A DNA stretch of 64,000 bases, taken from contig SFIY01000006.1 of NCBI GenBank assembly GCA_004555205.1, positions 1-64,000 of the forward strand, given 5' to 3'. How positions within the stretch are numbered: position 1 is the first letter of the stretch; the number at the start of each line of letters is the position of its first letter. The stretch comes from Clostridiales bacterium (lineage in GTDB: Bacteria; Bacillota; Clostridia; Oscillospirales; Oscillospiraceae). Shown here one piece after another: positions 1 to 7,229 of this stretch. Below the pieces are notes generated by a model. It had not been told where the DNA came from. It saw nothing but the letters and a program-made list of their open reading frames with translations, and made no database searches. The position numbers were made by a program, and so were the translations under genes.

Positions 1-181
1 TGAGAACACCAAGTTCGGCACTCCCGTGGTGGAGGGCGCGAAGGTGGACGCCACTGTCGTGAAGAACGGCAAGGGCAAGAAGATCCGTATCTTCAAGTAC
101 ACCCCCAAGAAGGGCTATCGTAAACGTCAGGGCCATCGTCAGCCTTACACCAAGGTTGAGATCGGCAAGATCTCTTTCTAA
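1..181 (+). CDS. rplU: 50S ribosomal protein L21, C-terminal part
   Basis: The gene is cut by the window edge. The frame opens at base 2 and ends at TAA 179-181, leaving about 59 C-terminal residues. The segment is rich in Lys and Arg and holds the L21 C-terminal signature GHRQPYTKVEIGKI, preceded by a KKGYRKRQ stretch typical of the family. L21 binds 23S rRNA in the large subunit. It is followed after 6 bases by prp and then rpmA, the conserved Firmicutes order, so the three are almost certainly cotranscribed. Confidence 0.96.
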   Translation, partial: ENTKFGTPVVEGAKVDATVVKNGKGKKIRIFKYTPKKGYRKRQGHRQPYTKVEIGKISF

Positions 182-187
182 GGCGGT

Positions 188-517
188 ATGACAACCGTAA
201 CATTCCTCACGGAGGAAGCGCGCATCATCGGTTTTGATGCAATCGGCCACAGCGGCTACGCAGAAGAGGGCGAGGACATCGTCTGCGCCGCCGTCACCAG
301 CGCTGTGCGTCTGGTGGACGCCACCATCAATGATGTGATGGGGCTGTGTGCCTCGGTGAAAGTCAACGAAAAGGACGGCTCCATCGCCTTCCGTCTGCCC
401 GGCGGACTGGCCAGCGAAACGGAGTTCGCCTGCCAGAATCTGCTGACCGGTCTGATGGTCTATCTGGCAGAGCTGCACGACGAGTATCCGGAAAATATCG
501 AAGTCATGGAGGCTTGA
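188..517 (+). CDS. prp: Ribosomal-processing cysteine protease Prp
   Basis: This 109-residue protein sits between the L21 and L27 genes, the diagnostic position of Prp (YsxB). The catalytic His is seen at residue 21 (GHSGYAEEG) and the Cys at residue 33 (DIVCAAV), with the usual spacing of about 11 residues. In Firmicutes that have it, Prp removes the short N-terminal extension of ribosomal protein L27. The L27 encoded next door has that extension, so enzyme and substrate are in one operon. The start at 188 follows the rplU stop by 6 bases and gives the normal family length. Confidence 0.95.
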   Translation: MTTVTFLTEEARIIGFDAIGHSGYAEEGEDIVCAAVTSAVRLVDATINDVMGLCASVKVNEKDGSIAFRLPGGLASETEFACQNLLTGLMVYLAELHDEYPENIEVMEA

Positions 518-563
518 CCTCCTGTTCCCCGCAATCATCTTACAGAAAGGATGGTACTGAAAT

Positions 564-845
564 ATGCTGCATATTGGTCTGCAATTCTTTGCTCATAAAA
601 AAGGTATGGGCTCCACCAAGAACGGCCGTGATTCCGAGTCCAAGCGCCTTGGCCCCAAGCGCGCTGACGGTCAGTTCGTTCTGGCAGGCAACATCCTGGT
701 GCGCCAGCGCGGCACCCACTTCCACCCCGGCAAGAATGTTGGTATCGGTACTGACGATACCCTGTTCGCCAAGGCTGACGGCGTGGTGCGTTTCGAGCGT
801 CTGGGCAAGGATCGTAAGCAGGTTTCTGTTTACCCCGCCGAGTAA
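564..845 (+). CDS. rpmA: 50S ribosomal protein L27 with cleavable N-terminal extension
   Basis: The protein has 93 residues and the L27 core (AHKKGMGSTKNGRDSESKRL). L27 lies near the peptidyl-transferase centre of the 50S subunit. The first nine residues, MLHIGLQFF, match the Prp recognition pattern, with cleavage expected between Phe9 and Ala10, after which AHKKG becomes the mature N-terminus. An AAAGGA ribosome site lies ahead of the ATG. It is the last gene of the rplU-prp-rpmA set and is followed by a strong terminator at 858-891. Confidence 0.97.
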   Translation: MLHIGLQFFAHKKGMGSTKNGRDSESKRLGPKRADGQFVLAGNILVRQRGTHFHPGKNVGIGTDDTLFAKADGVVRFERLGKDRKQVSVYPAE

Positions 846-857
846 TCACATGTGCAT

Positions 858-891
858 AAAAATTCCCAACCGGCCGGTTGGGAATTTTTTT
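858..891 (+). terminator. Intrinsic terminator after rpmA
   Basis: A perfect 16-bp-arm palindrome centred between 873 and 874 (core CCCAACCGGCCGGTTGGG), flanked by A-rich and T-rich ends, begins 13 bases after the rpmA stop. The run of T at 885-891 completes an intrinsic terminator. Because the flanks are symmetrical it could act in both directions. Confidence 0.9.
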
Positions 892-918
892 CGTTCTTCC
901 GTCAAGCTGCCCAAAGCC

Positions 919-947
919 TTGACGCATGGCGTATTTTCCGCTAAAAT
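919..947 (+). promoter_or_regulatory. Sigma-A type promoter of obgE
   Basis: TTGACG (919-924) and TAAAAT (942-947) are separated by exactly 17 bases. They lie between the rpmA terminator and the obgE ribosome site (AAGGAGG, 979-985), so obgE appears to have its own transcript. Confidence 0.65.
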
Positions 948-995
948 AGGACAAAATGGATTTATGTGCACTTTTCCCAAGGAGGTTTGAGATAT

Positions 996-2276
996 ATGGC
1001 AAACGGATTTATTGATAAGGCGCGCATTACCGTCAGAGCCGGCAACGGCGGCAACGGCGCGGTGTCCTTTCACCGCGAAAAATACATTGCCGCCGGCGGT
1101 CCCGACGGCGGTGACGGCGGTAACGGCGGCAGCATCATTTTGCAGGTCGATGATAATATGTCCACGCTGATGGACTTTCGCTATAAGCGCAAATATGCGG
1201 CAGACAACGGCGTGGACGGCATGGGCGGCCGCAAGAGCGGCAAGGACGGCCAGTCCCTGACCATTCGCGTGCCCCGCGGTACGCTGGTGCGCGATGCCGA
1301 AACCGGTGAAATCATCAAGGATATGTCGGACAGCGAGCCTTATGTGTTGTGCAAAGGCGGCCGCGGCGGTTGGGGCAATCAGCATTTTGCCACGCCTACC
1401 CGTCAGGTGCCCCGCTTTGCCAAAGCCGGTCTGCCCGGCGAAAGCCACGATGTCATTCTGGAGCTGAAGCTGTTGGCCGATGTGGGTCTGGTCGGCTTCC
1501 CCAATGTGGGGAAATCCACGCTGCTGAGCGTGGTCAGCAAAGCGCATCCCAAGATCGCCAATTATCACTTCACCACGCTCTATCCCAATTTGGGTGTTGT
1601 GTATGTGGACGAGGGCGTCAGCTTTGTAATGGCCGATATTCCCGGCATCATCGAAGGCGCCAGCGAAGGGGCAGGCTTGGGCCATGACTTCCTGCGCCAC
1701 ATTGACCGCTGCCGTCTGCTGGTGCATCTGGTGGATGTGTCCGGCAGCGAAGGGCGCGACCCCAGGGAAGATTTCGACGCCATCAACGCCGAGCTGCGGC
1801 AGTATTCCCCCGATCTGGCCCAACGTCCTCAGATCGTTGTGGCCAATAAGATCGATCTGTTGACGGATCAGGAACAATTGGAGGCGTTCCGCGCTCATGT
1901 GGAGCAAGCCGGCTATGCGTTTTTCGCCATGTCCGCCGCTACCCATCAGGGTACACGCGAACTGGTACAGCATATCGGTCGGATGCTCGCTACCCTGCCG
2001 CCGGTGGTGGTCTACGAGCCGGAGTATGTGCCCCGTCCCGCAGAAGTGGATATGTCTGAGCCTCTGCATATCGAGCACGAGGACGATGTGTGGCTGGTGG
2101 AGGGTGCCTGGCTGCAGCGCCTGATGGCCAATATCAACTTCTCCGACTACGAAAGCCGTATGTATTTTGACAAGCAGCTTCGCGCCGGCGGCCTGTTTGA
2201 CCAACTGGAACAGATGGGTATTCAGGACGGCGAAACCGTCAGCATGTACGGTCTGGAATTTGAATATCAGCGGTAA
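996..2276 (+). CDS. obgE: GTPase ObgE/CgtA
   Basis: This 426-residue protein is a ribosome-associated GTPase of the Obg family, involved in late 50S assembly and the stringent response. The order is a glycine-rich Obg fold (about residues 1-158, with repeats such as AGNGGNGAVSFHREK and GGPDGGDGGNGG), a G domain with P-loop GFPNVGKST near residue 166, switch DIPGIIEGA and NKID motif, and a C-terminal OCT domain (DVWLVEGAWLQRL). The start chosen is ATG 996, 10 bases after AAGGAGG. An upstream in-frame ATG at 966 lies before the ribosome site and was rejected. Placement downstream of rplU-rpmA is conserved in bacteria. Confidence 0.97.
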   Translation: MANGFIDKARITVRAGNGGNGAVSFHREKYIAAGGPDGGDGGNGGSIILQVDDNMSTLMDFRYKRKYAADNGVDGMGGRKSGKDGQSLTIRVPRGTLVRDAETGEIIKDMSDSEPYVLCKGGRGGWGNQHFATPTRQVPRFAKAGLPGESHDVILELKLLADVGLVGFPNVGKSTLLSVVSKAHPKIANYHFTTLYPNLGVVYVDEGVSFVMADIPGIIEGASEGAGLGHDFLRHIDRCRLLVHLVDVSGSEGRDPREDFDAINAELRQYSPDLAQRPQIVVANKIDLLTDQEQLEAFRAHVEQAGYAFFAMSAATHQGTRELVQHIGRMLATLPPVVVYEPEYVPRPAEVDMSEPLHIEHEDDVWLVEGAWLQRLMANINFSDYESRMYFDKQLRAGGLFDQLEQMGIQDGETVSMYGLEFEYQR

Positions 2277-2280
2277 AAGG

Positions 2281-2320
2281 ACAAAGCGCCTCTCTGTTCG
2301 GGATGCGCTTTGTTTTCTTT
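2281..2320 (+). terminator. Intrinsic terminator after obgE
   Basis: The inverted repeat ACAAAGCGC (2281-2289) and GCGCTTTGT (2305-2313), followed by TTTTCTTTT, begins 4 bases after the obgE stop. Confidence 0.85.
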
Positions 2321-2417
2321 TGCCGCGCTAATGCGCCGCCAAGGTTGTTCACATTCCCACACAAAGCCGTTTTTCCTCTCGTAAGATAGCATACCAACTG
2401 AAATGGAGGGGAAACAT

Positions 2418-2516
2418 ATGAAAAAGAAGTTTAATTGGGAGCGCTTTTCCTGGTGGTGCGGATGGGCCATGTTGGCCGGCTGTATTTTTTCATTGATTGT
2501 GTTCTTCCCATCGTAA
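2418..2516 (+). CDS. Small membrane protein, 32 residues
   Basis: A short reading frame of 32 codons has a ribosome site (GGAGGGG) about 8 bases upstream of ATG 2418. The product begins with a basic stretch (MKKKFNWERF) and continues into an aromatic and hydrophobic segment (WWCGWAMLAGCIFSLIVFF), which could be one membrane-spanning helix with the N-terminus inside. I do not recognise the family. It stands alone between the obgE terminator and the next small operon. Translation is supported by the ribosome site and the charge pattern only. Confidence 0.45.
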   Translation: MKKKFNWERFSWWCGWAMLAGCIFSLIVFFPS

Positions 2517-2537
2517 GCCGCCGCATATTATCTCCCG

Positions 2538-2570
2538 CCTCCGTGCAAACTATGCACGGAGGTGCTTTTT
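2538..2570 (+). promoter_or_regulatory. Hairpin that pairs with the next gene's ribosome site
   Basis: CCTCCGTGCA (2538-2547) and TGCACGGAGG (2553-2562) form a perfect 10-bp stem with a five-base loop. The right arm is the GGAGG ribosome site for the ATG at 2571. A T-run at 2566-2570 follows, so the same hairpin could also act as a terminator for the upstream small gene. Confidence 0.6.
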
Positions 2571-2744
2571 ATGGAACGAAATCTGACAGACTTACTCAAC
2601 AGTGACCCTGCCGCCTACGAATATTTCTATTCCCTCTCTGCGCAGGTACAGGAGCTTTTGCAGTCACGCGACATTCATACCTTTTCGCAGTTAAAGGACG
2701 CGGTCTCCTCCATTGCGGTCGAGAAGCGTCCCCGGATATTTTAA
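2571..2744 (+). CDS. Small hypothetical protein, 57 residues
   Basis: The product is 57 residues, soluble and mostly helical in composition (ERNLTDLLNSDPAAYEYFYS), with no cysteine and no membrane segment. I do not recognise a characterised family. ATG 2571 is chosen because GGAGG ends 8 bases upstream; an in-frame GTG at 2562 overlaps that ribosome site. It lies 11 bases upstream of a ferritin-like protein gene and is likely cotranscribed with it. Its translation may be modulated by the hairpin at 2538-2562. Confidence 0.6.
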   Translation: MERNLTDLLNSDPAAYEYFYSLSAQVQELLQSRDIHTFSQLKDAVSSIAVEKRPRIF

Positions 2745-2755
2745 GGAGGCAACCC

Positions 2756-3190
2756 ATGGCAACACAGGACAGCATTTATCTGCTCAGGGAGTGCGACGCC
2801 GGCGCTAAAATGGCCATGGCCTCGCTGGACGATGTAAAGGACCGCACGCGAAATACGGAAATGCAAAAAATTCTCCTGGAGAGCCGTCAGCAGCACGAGC
2901 TTATTGCCGAGGAGATCCACAAGCTGCTGGATTCCATCGGCACCGGCGAGAAAGACCCCAGTCCCATGGCACGCGGTATGTCGGCGGTAAAAACCGGCGT
3001 CAAAATGGGGCTGGACGACAGCGACCAGACCGTGGCCGATCTCATTACCGACGGCTGCGGCATGGGCATCAAATCCCTGCACAGGTATCTCAACCAATAT
3101 GCTGCTGCCGAAACCATCGCCCGCGCCGTTTGCCGTATGCTGATTGCCGTGGAAGAGCAGTTGGTGTGCGACATCAAGCATTTCCTGTAA
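2756..3190 (+). CDS. Ferritin-like four-helix protein of unknown function
   Basis: This 144-residue, all-helical protein has long amphipathic stretches. Glu and His residues occur in patterns such as ESRQQHELIAEEIHKLL (about residues 42-58) and AVEEQLVCDIKHF at the C-terminus, which resembles the ferritin-like/DUF892-type fold. It has no signal peptide. The fold assignment is from sequence appearance only, and metal binding is an inference. The gene has a clear AAGGAGG site and follows the 57-residue gene by 11 bases. Homologues of this kind are common hypothetical proteins in Oscillospiraceae. Confidence 0.7.
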   Translation: MATQDSIYLLRECDAGAKMAMASLDDVKDRTRNTEMQKILLESRQQHELIAEEIHKLLDSIGTGEKDPSPMARGMSAVKTGVKMGLDDSDQTVADLITDGCGMGIKSLHRYLNQYAAAETIARAVCRMLIAVEEQLVCDIKHFL

Positions 3191-3204
3191 TTCTATCTCT
3201 TCTC

Positions 3205-3237
3205 ATAACTGCGCTTCGTAAAACGGAGCGCAGTTAT
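3205..3237 (+). terminator. Hairpin after the ferritin-like gene
   Basis: ATAACTGCGCT (3205-3215) and AGCGCAGTTAT (3227-3237) form an 11-bp perfect stem 15 bases after the stop at 3190. It lacks a good T-run, so termination efficiency is uncertain. Confidence 0.5.
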
Positions 3238-3323
3238 TGCTGCCTGCTGTAAATAACTCTCGCATTTTGTTTCCGACTATGATAAAATGTCCGTAGATAT
3301 TATCATCGTTCGGAGGATACGAT

Positions 3324-4013
3324 ATGGATATTTTTGACATTTTAGGGCCTGTTATGGTTGGCCCCTCCAGCTCGCACACCGCCGGTGCGGCGCGCATCGG
3401 CTGTATGGCACGCACGCTGTTAGGCAGCGCTCCCGTCAAGGCGAACATCTATCTGCACGGTTCTTTTGCCGAAACCGGCTCCGGCCACGGTACAGACCGC
3501 GCGCTGGTAGGCGGGCTGCTCGGTATGCAGCCGGATGATCTGCGGATTCCCTTTGCCTTTGACGAGGCGAAAAAGGCCGGTTTGGCATTTACCGTTGATA
3601 CCATCGAATTGCGAGATGCACATCCCAACACCGCCGTCATCTCCGTCTGGAGTGCCGACGGGCGGAATCTGGAACTGCAGGCCTCCTCTCTTGGCGGCGG
3701 CCGCATCATGGTCAACAAACTGGACGGCATCGATGTGAATTTCACCGGCGCCTACAATACATTGGTGGTGCGTAATCACGATGAAAACGGCACATTGGCC
3801 GCTGTGACCACCATCCTCAACCAACTGCGTATCAATGTGGCCAACATGAGCCTGTGCCGCCATAAGCGCGGCGGTGACGCCCTGATGGTCATTGAGACCG
3901 ACCAGCATATCAAGCCCCATCAGGTGGCATTTTTAAAGGAGCTGCCGGGCATTTTGTCCGTGACCTATTACGACAAGGAGGTGGAGAGCGATGACGCTGG
4001 ATTCGATGCATGA
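3324..4013 (+). CDS. sdaAB: L-serine dehydratase, iron-sulfur-dependent, beta subunit
   Basis: This 229-residue subunit starts with the family motif MDIFDILGPVMVGPSSSHTAGAARIG and ends with an ACT domain (about residues 150-220, NHDENGTLAAVTTILNQLRI). The beta and alpha subunits together form an oxygen-sensitive [4Fe-4S] enzyme that converts serine to pyruvate and ammonia. A GGAGG site precedes ATG 3324. The 3' end overlaps the alpha subunit gene by 23 bases, which suggests translational coupling. The pyruvate feeds fermentation, in keeping with the amino-acid-degrading genes elsewhere in the window. Confidence 0.96.
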   Translation: MDIFDILGPVMVGPSSSHTAGAARIGCMARTLLGSAPVKANIYLHGSFAETGSGHGTDRALVGGLLGMQPDDLRIPFAFDEAKKAGLAFTVDTIELRDAHPNTAVISVWSADGRNLELQASSLGGGRIMVNKLDGIDVNFTGAYNTLVVRNHDENGTLAAVTTILNQLRINVANMSLCRHKRGGDALMVIETDQHIKPHQVAFLKELPGILSVTYYDKEVESDDAGFDA

Positions 4014-4878
4014 GATTTTTGAGAGCATGGAAACGCTGAACAAGCCTTTCTGGGAAGTGGTGTTGGAATACGACATAGAGGAACGTCAGGTTACGCGCCA
4101 GCAGTCCATCGCCAAGATGCTCTCCACCTGGCAGGCTATGATGGATGCCGCCGACAGCTATACCGGCAAGCGCCGCAGTGTCAGCGGTCTGGTGGGCGGC
4201 GACGGCCTGAAGATGCGCCAGTACACCATGCGTGGGCGTTCTCTCTCCGGCGGCTACATCAGCGAGGTCATTGCCGAAGCGCTGTCCATGGCGGAGTCCA
4301 ACGCCTGTATGCGCCGTATTGTTGCCGCTCCCACAGCAGGCGCCTGCGGCGTATTGCCTGCCGTCCTGCTGCCCCTGTGCAAGTACGAAGAATTAACACA
4401 GGTGCAGATATTGGAAGCGCTGTATGTTGCCTGCGGTATCGGCGCGGTGATCGCCCATAAGGCCAGTATTGCCGGCGCCTCCGGCGGCTGTCAGGCGGAG
4501 ATCGGCACCGCTTCCGCTATGGCAGCCGGTGCATTGGTGGCGCTGCGCGGCGGTGACGGACAGCAGATCGGTCATGCCGTGGCCATGGCGATCAAAAATC
4601 TGTTGGGTCTGGTCTGCGACCCCGTGGCAGGTCTGGTGGAGGTCCCCTGCGTCAAGCGAAATGTTATCGGCGCGGTGAATGCCGTCAGCGCGGCGGATAT
4701 GGCGCTGGCCGGCATCGAAAGCCGCATCGATGTGGACGAGGTCATTGATGCCATGGGCGAGGTGGGACGCCGCCTGCCGGTGGAATTTCGAGAAACGGCA
4801 CTGGGCGGTCTGGCCGCCACGCCTACCGGCAAAGCCGTGAAAAAGCGGATGCGCCATTCAACACCTGAGCCACAATAA
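3991..4878 (+). CDS. sdaAA: L-serine dehydratase, iron-sulfur-dependent, alpha subunit
   Basis: This 295-residue catalytic subunit carries the conserved cysteines of the [4Fe-4S] cluster in SNACMRRIVAAPTAGACG and the SIAGASGGCQAEIGTASAM segment typical of the family. ATG 3991 is preceded by AAGGAGGTGG located inside the end of sdaAB. Together with SdaAB it deaminates L-serine to pyruvate in the cytosol. The length is normal and no lesion is seen. A strong terminator follows at 4882. Confidence 0.96.
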   Translation: MTLDSMHEIFESMETLNKPFWEVVLEYDIEERQVTRQQSIAKMLSTWQAMMDAADSYTGKRRSVSGLVGGDGLKMRQYTMRGRSLSGGYISEVIAEALSMAESNACMRRIVAAPTAGACGVLPAVLLPLCKYEELTQVQILEALYVACGIGAVIAHKASIAGASGGCQAEIGTASAMAAGALVALRGGDGQQIGHAVAMAIKNLLGLVCDPVAGLVEVPCVKRNVIGAVNAVSAADMALAGIESRIDVDEVIDAMGEVGRRLPVEFRETALGGLAATPTGKAVKKRMRHSTPEPQ

Positions 4879-4881
4879 CAC

Positions 4882-4914
4882 AGTACCACCGGCTCTTGCC
4901 GGTGGTACTTTTTT
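4882..4914 (+). terminator. Intrinsic terminator after sdaAA
   Basis: A 12-bp perfect stem, AGTACCACCGGC (4882-4893) with GCCGGTGGTACT (4898-4909), has a TCTT loop and is followed by six T. Confidence 0.93.
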
Positions 4915-4979
4915 CTGCGAAAAATAAGCTGTCGATCTTTAGGACAGACCACGTAAGGAAGTATTTTATGTAAGGTACG

Positions 4980-5010
4980 GTGTAACCCCGTAAAAGGGGT
5001 TGCACCGTTT
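4980..5010 (-). terminator. Hairpin downstream of the recombinase gene
   Basis: CGGTGTAACCCC and GGGGTTGCACCG form a 12-bp stem with one wobble pair just past the stop of the minus-strand recombinase gene. It could mark the terminator, or one end, of the transposon remnant. A clear T-run on the minus strand is missing. Confidence 0.45.
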
Positions 5011-5017
5011 CCTTTTG

Positions 5018-6439
5018 CTATGCGGCAAGGCGGTATTCCTCCGGATTCTTTCGTATATCCTCCATCATAGCAAGGAGTTCTTCTTCGCTTGGGATTGAAA
5101 TCATTCCTACACCGGTGAAGTAAACATCCACTTTTACATAGCAATGACCGCTGGTCTTATCGTTATTGTGAACTTCGATGCGTTCAATCAGTTTATTCAC
5201 AATAATCGGTGTCAGGTCCTTAATATCCGTCATTTCTCTAAAGGTACGGATTAAAAGCCTTGTGTCAGCAGATTTTTGTTCCGAAGATTGTAATACTTGC
5301 TCCCCATTGGCAACAGCCATTGTGAGTTCCTTTTGTTCCCGTTCGTAATTCTTCATCATCATTTGGAAGAAATCATCAGTTACACGACCAAGAACATTAT
5401 CCTCATAAAGTTTTGCCATCAGCTTATCCAATTCGCCCAAGCGCACTTTGCTGTTGGAAACCGTCTTTTTCAGCTGTTCAAATTCAGCCTTTTGCATTGC
5501 TTTGTTTTTCTTCGCTATCATATACATAAAAATGCTCTCGTGACAGCGAACAAAGTCAGCCATATCGCTGATTGCTTCAAGCACGATTTTTTCAAGTGCT
5601 ACGTTGCGGATATAATGGATTTTGCAAGTTCCTCTGCCATCCTTATAGTTGGCACAACGGAAAAACTCTTGATTCGGCTTCAGGCTCTTTGCCGCACAGA
5701 AATGAAGCTTTGCCCCGCAATCGGGGCAGAATACCAATCCCGAAAAAAGACTTGTTCTGCCCGTTGCTGTATTGCGGCGGCGGTTCTCACGAAGTTCCTG
5801 CACTCTCAGCCATATTTCTTCGCTGACGATTGGCTCTTGCATATTTGGGATAATCTGCTGTTGGTCAACAGGGTTATGAATAACCTTGTGAACCTTATAA
5901 CTGACGGTGGTGCTTTTGAAGTTGACGGCACATCCCGTGTACTGTCTGTTTTCCAAAATGCCCACAACCGTTGCCTGATCCCAATTATACGGATTTAGCG
6001 GAACTTTCTGCGAGTGCTTTTCGTTGAACAGGTTTTTGATCGGGGCAAGTTCATTGTCGCCTTCGGCAGTGTCTATGCCGTCTGAGATCGCCACAAGGCG
6101 AATATCATGTGATGGGAAAAACTCCTCCATCAACCTACCGACTTCAATATAGTTTCTGCCCAAACGTGACATATCCTTTACGAATACCGCCGCAGCGTGT
6201 CCCTGCTCCAATTCCTCCATCATAGCGTTGAATCCCGGACGATCCATTGTAACGCCGGATACGCCGTCATCGACGAATGTGACAAGATTGGTATAGCCCA
6301 TTTCCTTCGCCGTCTTGGTCAGGAGCTTTTGCTGGTTTTGGATGCTGTAGCTTTCTCCCTCAAGGTTATCGTCTCTCGAAAGGCGGGGATACAAAAACGC
6401 GGTATTCTCGCGTGCTTTTACACTGCTTGACTTTTTCAT
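5018..6439 (-). CDS. Large serine recombinase with internal deletion (TnpX/Tn1549-type)
   Basis: This 473-residue protein is smaller than the usual 530-560. The N-terminal resolvase domain looks intact, with YPRLSRDD (likely nucleophile Ser21), the VDDGVSGVTMDRPGF segment and the SRLGRN motif. At about residue 140 the sequence passes from APIKNLFNE directly to KVPLNPYNWDQATVVGIL. The normal intervening 70-90 residues (KGKI/NPPYGY-type start of the recombinase domain) are missing without loss of frame. The C-terminal half retains a zinc ribbon (FCPDCGAKL...CANYKDGRGTC) and a coiled coil. Such enzymes excise and integrate transposons; this one is probably inactive or altered. The start is ATG 6439 with AAAGGAGGAC upstream. 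Confidence 0.88.
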   Translation of the reverse strand: MKKSSSVKARENTAFLYPRLSRDDNLEGESYSIQNQQKLLTKTAKEMGYTNLVTFVDDGVSGVTMDRPGFNAMMEELEQGHAAAVFVKDMSRLGRNYIEVGRLMEEFFPSHDIRLVAISDGIDTAEGDNELAPIKNLFNEKHSQKVPLNPYNWDQATVVGILENRQYTGCAVNFKSTTVSYKVHKVIHNPVDQQQIIPNMQEPIVSEEIWLRVQELRENRRRNTATGRTSLFSGLVFCPDCGAKLHFCAAKSLKPNQEFFRCANYKDGRGTCKIHYIRNVALEKIVLEAISDMADFVRCHESIFMYMIAKKNKAMQKAEFEQLKKTVSNSKVRLGELDKLMAKLYEDNVLGRVTDDFFQMMMKNYEREQKELTMAVANGEQVLQSSEQKSADTRLLIRTFREMTDIKDLTPIIVNKLIERIEVHNNDKTSGHCYVKVDVYFTGVGMISIPSEEELLAMMEDIRKNPEEYRLAA

Positions 6440-6527
6440 AAGTCCTCCTTTCTGGCAGTCAAACAGCGATATTTACGATGAAAGAATACCACGTCTTTCT
6501 GCCGTTGTCACGTTTGTCAGCTTTATA

Positions 6528-6716
6528 TTATGGCTGTACGCTGATTTCCGATTTCATCAGCCGCATTAAAATACTTCCAAAGGTTTCGCGCCCTTCTTCT
6601 CGGAACACGGGTGTAACAACAAATTTCCTGCCATCTATCATGTAGGTGGTTACTTTTTTCATAGCTATTGTTTCAGAAGCCTGTTTGCTGTCTGTGCTTT
6701 CAGCTTTGTTTTTCAT
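6528..6716 (-). CDS. Transposon-encoded protein TnpW-like
   Basis: The product has 62 residues. Its C-terminal part (KKVTTYMIDGRKFVVTPVF followed by GRETFGSILMRLMKSE) matches the TnpW family found next to TnpX-type recombinases in Tn4451 and Tn1549-like elements. Function is unknown; a DNA-binding or accessory role is only guessed. ATG 6716 is selected because AGGAGG lies 9 bases upstream; an upstream in-frame GTG at 6755 has no ribosome site. It lies about 90 bases upstream of the recombinase on the same strand. Confidence 0.75.
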   Translation of the reverse strand: MKNKAESTDSKQASETIAMKKVTTYMIDGRKFVVTPVFREEGRETFGSILMRLMKSEISVQP

Positions 6717-6741
6717 AAGCAAATGCCTCCTGGGATAAGAA

Positions 6742-6803
6742 AGCACCAGCCGCACGAAAGGATTGAGATCATTTACATAGTCAAAAACGATACGGCTGGT
6801 GCT
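6742..6803. repeat. Inverted repeat upstream of the tnpW-like gene
   Basis: AGCACCAGCCG (6742-6752) and CGGCTGGTGCT (6793-6803) form an 11-bp perfect stem with a 40-base loop; T-rich sequence follows on the plus strand. It could be a terminator read on the plus strand or a regulatory dyad for the minus-strand transposon genes. Confidence 0.4.
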
Positions 6804-7229
6804 TATTTTGTTTTACTTCTGTTTCTTATCTTCTCGTCGCTTTTATCTCGAACCCCCGACGCTGGGCATGATACCGGTCTCCGCTGGCGCGGCTGTCATA
6901 ACTCCGCAGCATCGTTCATAGCGTGTGCCGCAGGGTTCCCCCTCAAGTCTGTGGGAGGGCGTGAGCAAGTTAAGCTTACCACTTCAGGTGTGACCAAAAC
7001 GGACTCAGCGACGGATGATTTCTATGTGTGGGTGCATTTAATTTAAGATCATAATGTTTTTCTATATCTTCGGCCTCATTAATTATCATTTTTTCACTAT
7101 TGATTTGGCAATCAAAAGTTCTTAGACTGCACCGTCAGCTGAGGCCAAGATAAATGTTGATCTACTGTTTTTTGATGTGCCGTCCAACACAGAAGGATAC
7201 AGTCACTACAGATATGTACCCAATCAGCC
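6804..7229. other. Non-coding stretch between transposon remnant and ridA
   Basis: I see no convincing gene here. An open plus-strand frame crosses 6723-7046, but it has no ribosome site and an unlikely composition. The left part probably belongs to the transposon remnant. The right part (7047-7229) is AT-rich spacer on the 3' side of the ridA gene. Confidence 0.5.

Larger units (their letters stand above)
4920..6850. mobile_element. Tn4451-like mobilizable transposon remnant
   Basis: A large serine recombinase and a TnpW-like small protein sit side by side between host metabolic genes (serine dehydratase and RidA). Tn4451-type elements carry tnpX and tnpW with cargo; here the rest of the cargo and mobilisation genes are missing. 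The recombinase also has an internal deletion, so the remnant is probably immobile. The ends were not resolved, and the boundaries given are approximate. Confidence 0.6.

Noticed and set aside
846..2204. Long open frame on the minus strand across obgE (about 450 codons)
   Set aside because: It is antisense to a clear obgE gene, its product has no recognisable domain and is rich in His and Gly, and there is no ribosome site. It is a by-product of GC-rich codon use.
6723..7046. 107-codon plus-strand frame beside the transposon remnant
   Set aside because: It has no ribosome site and no family resemblance, and an inverted repeat sits inside it. It is more likely non-coding element DNA.
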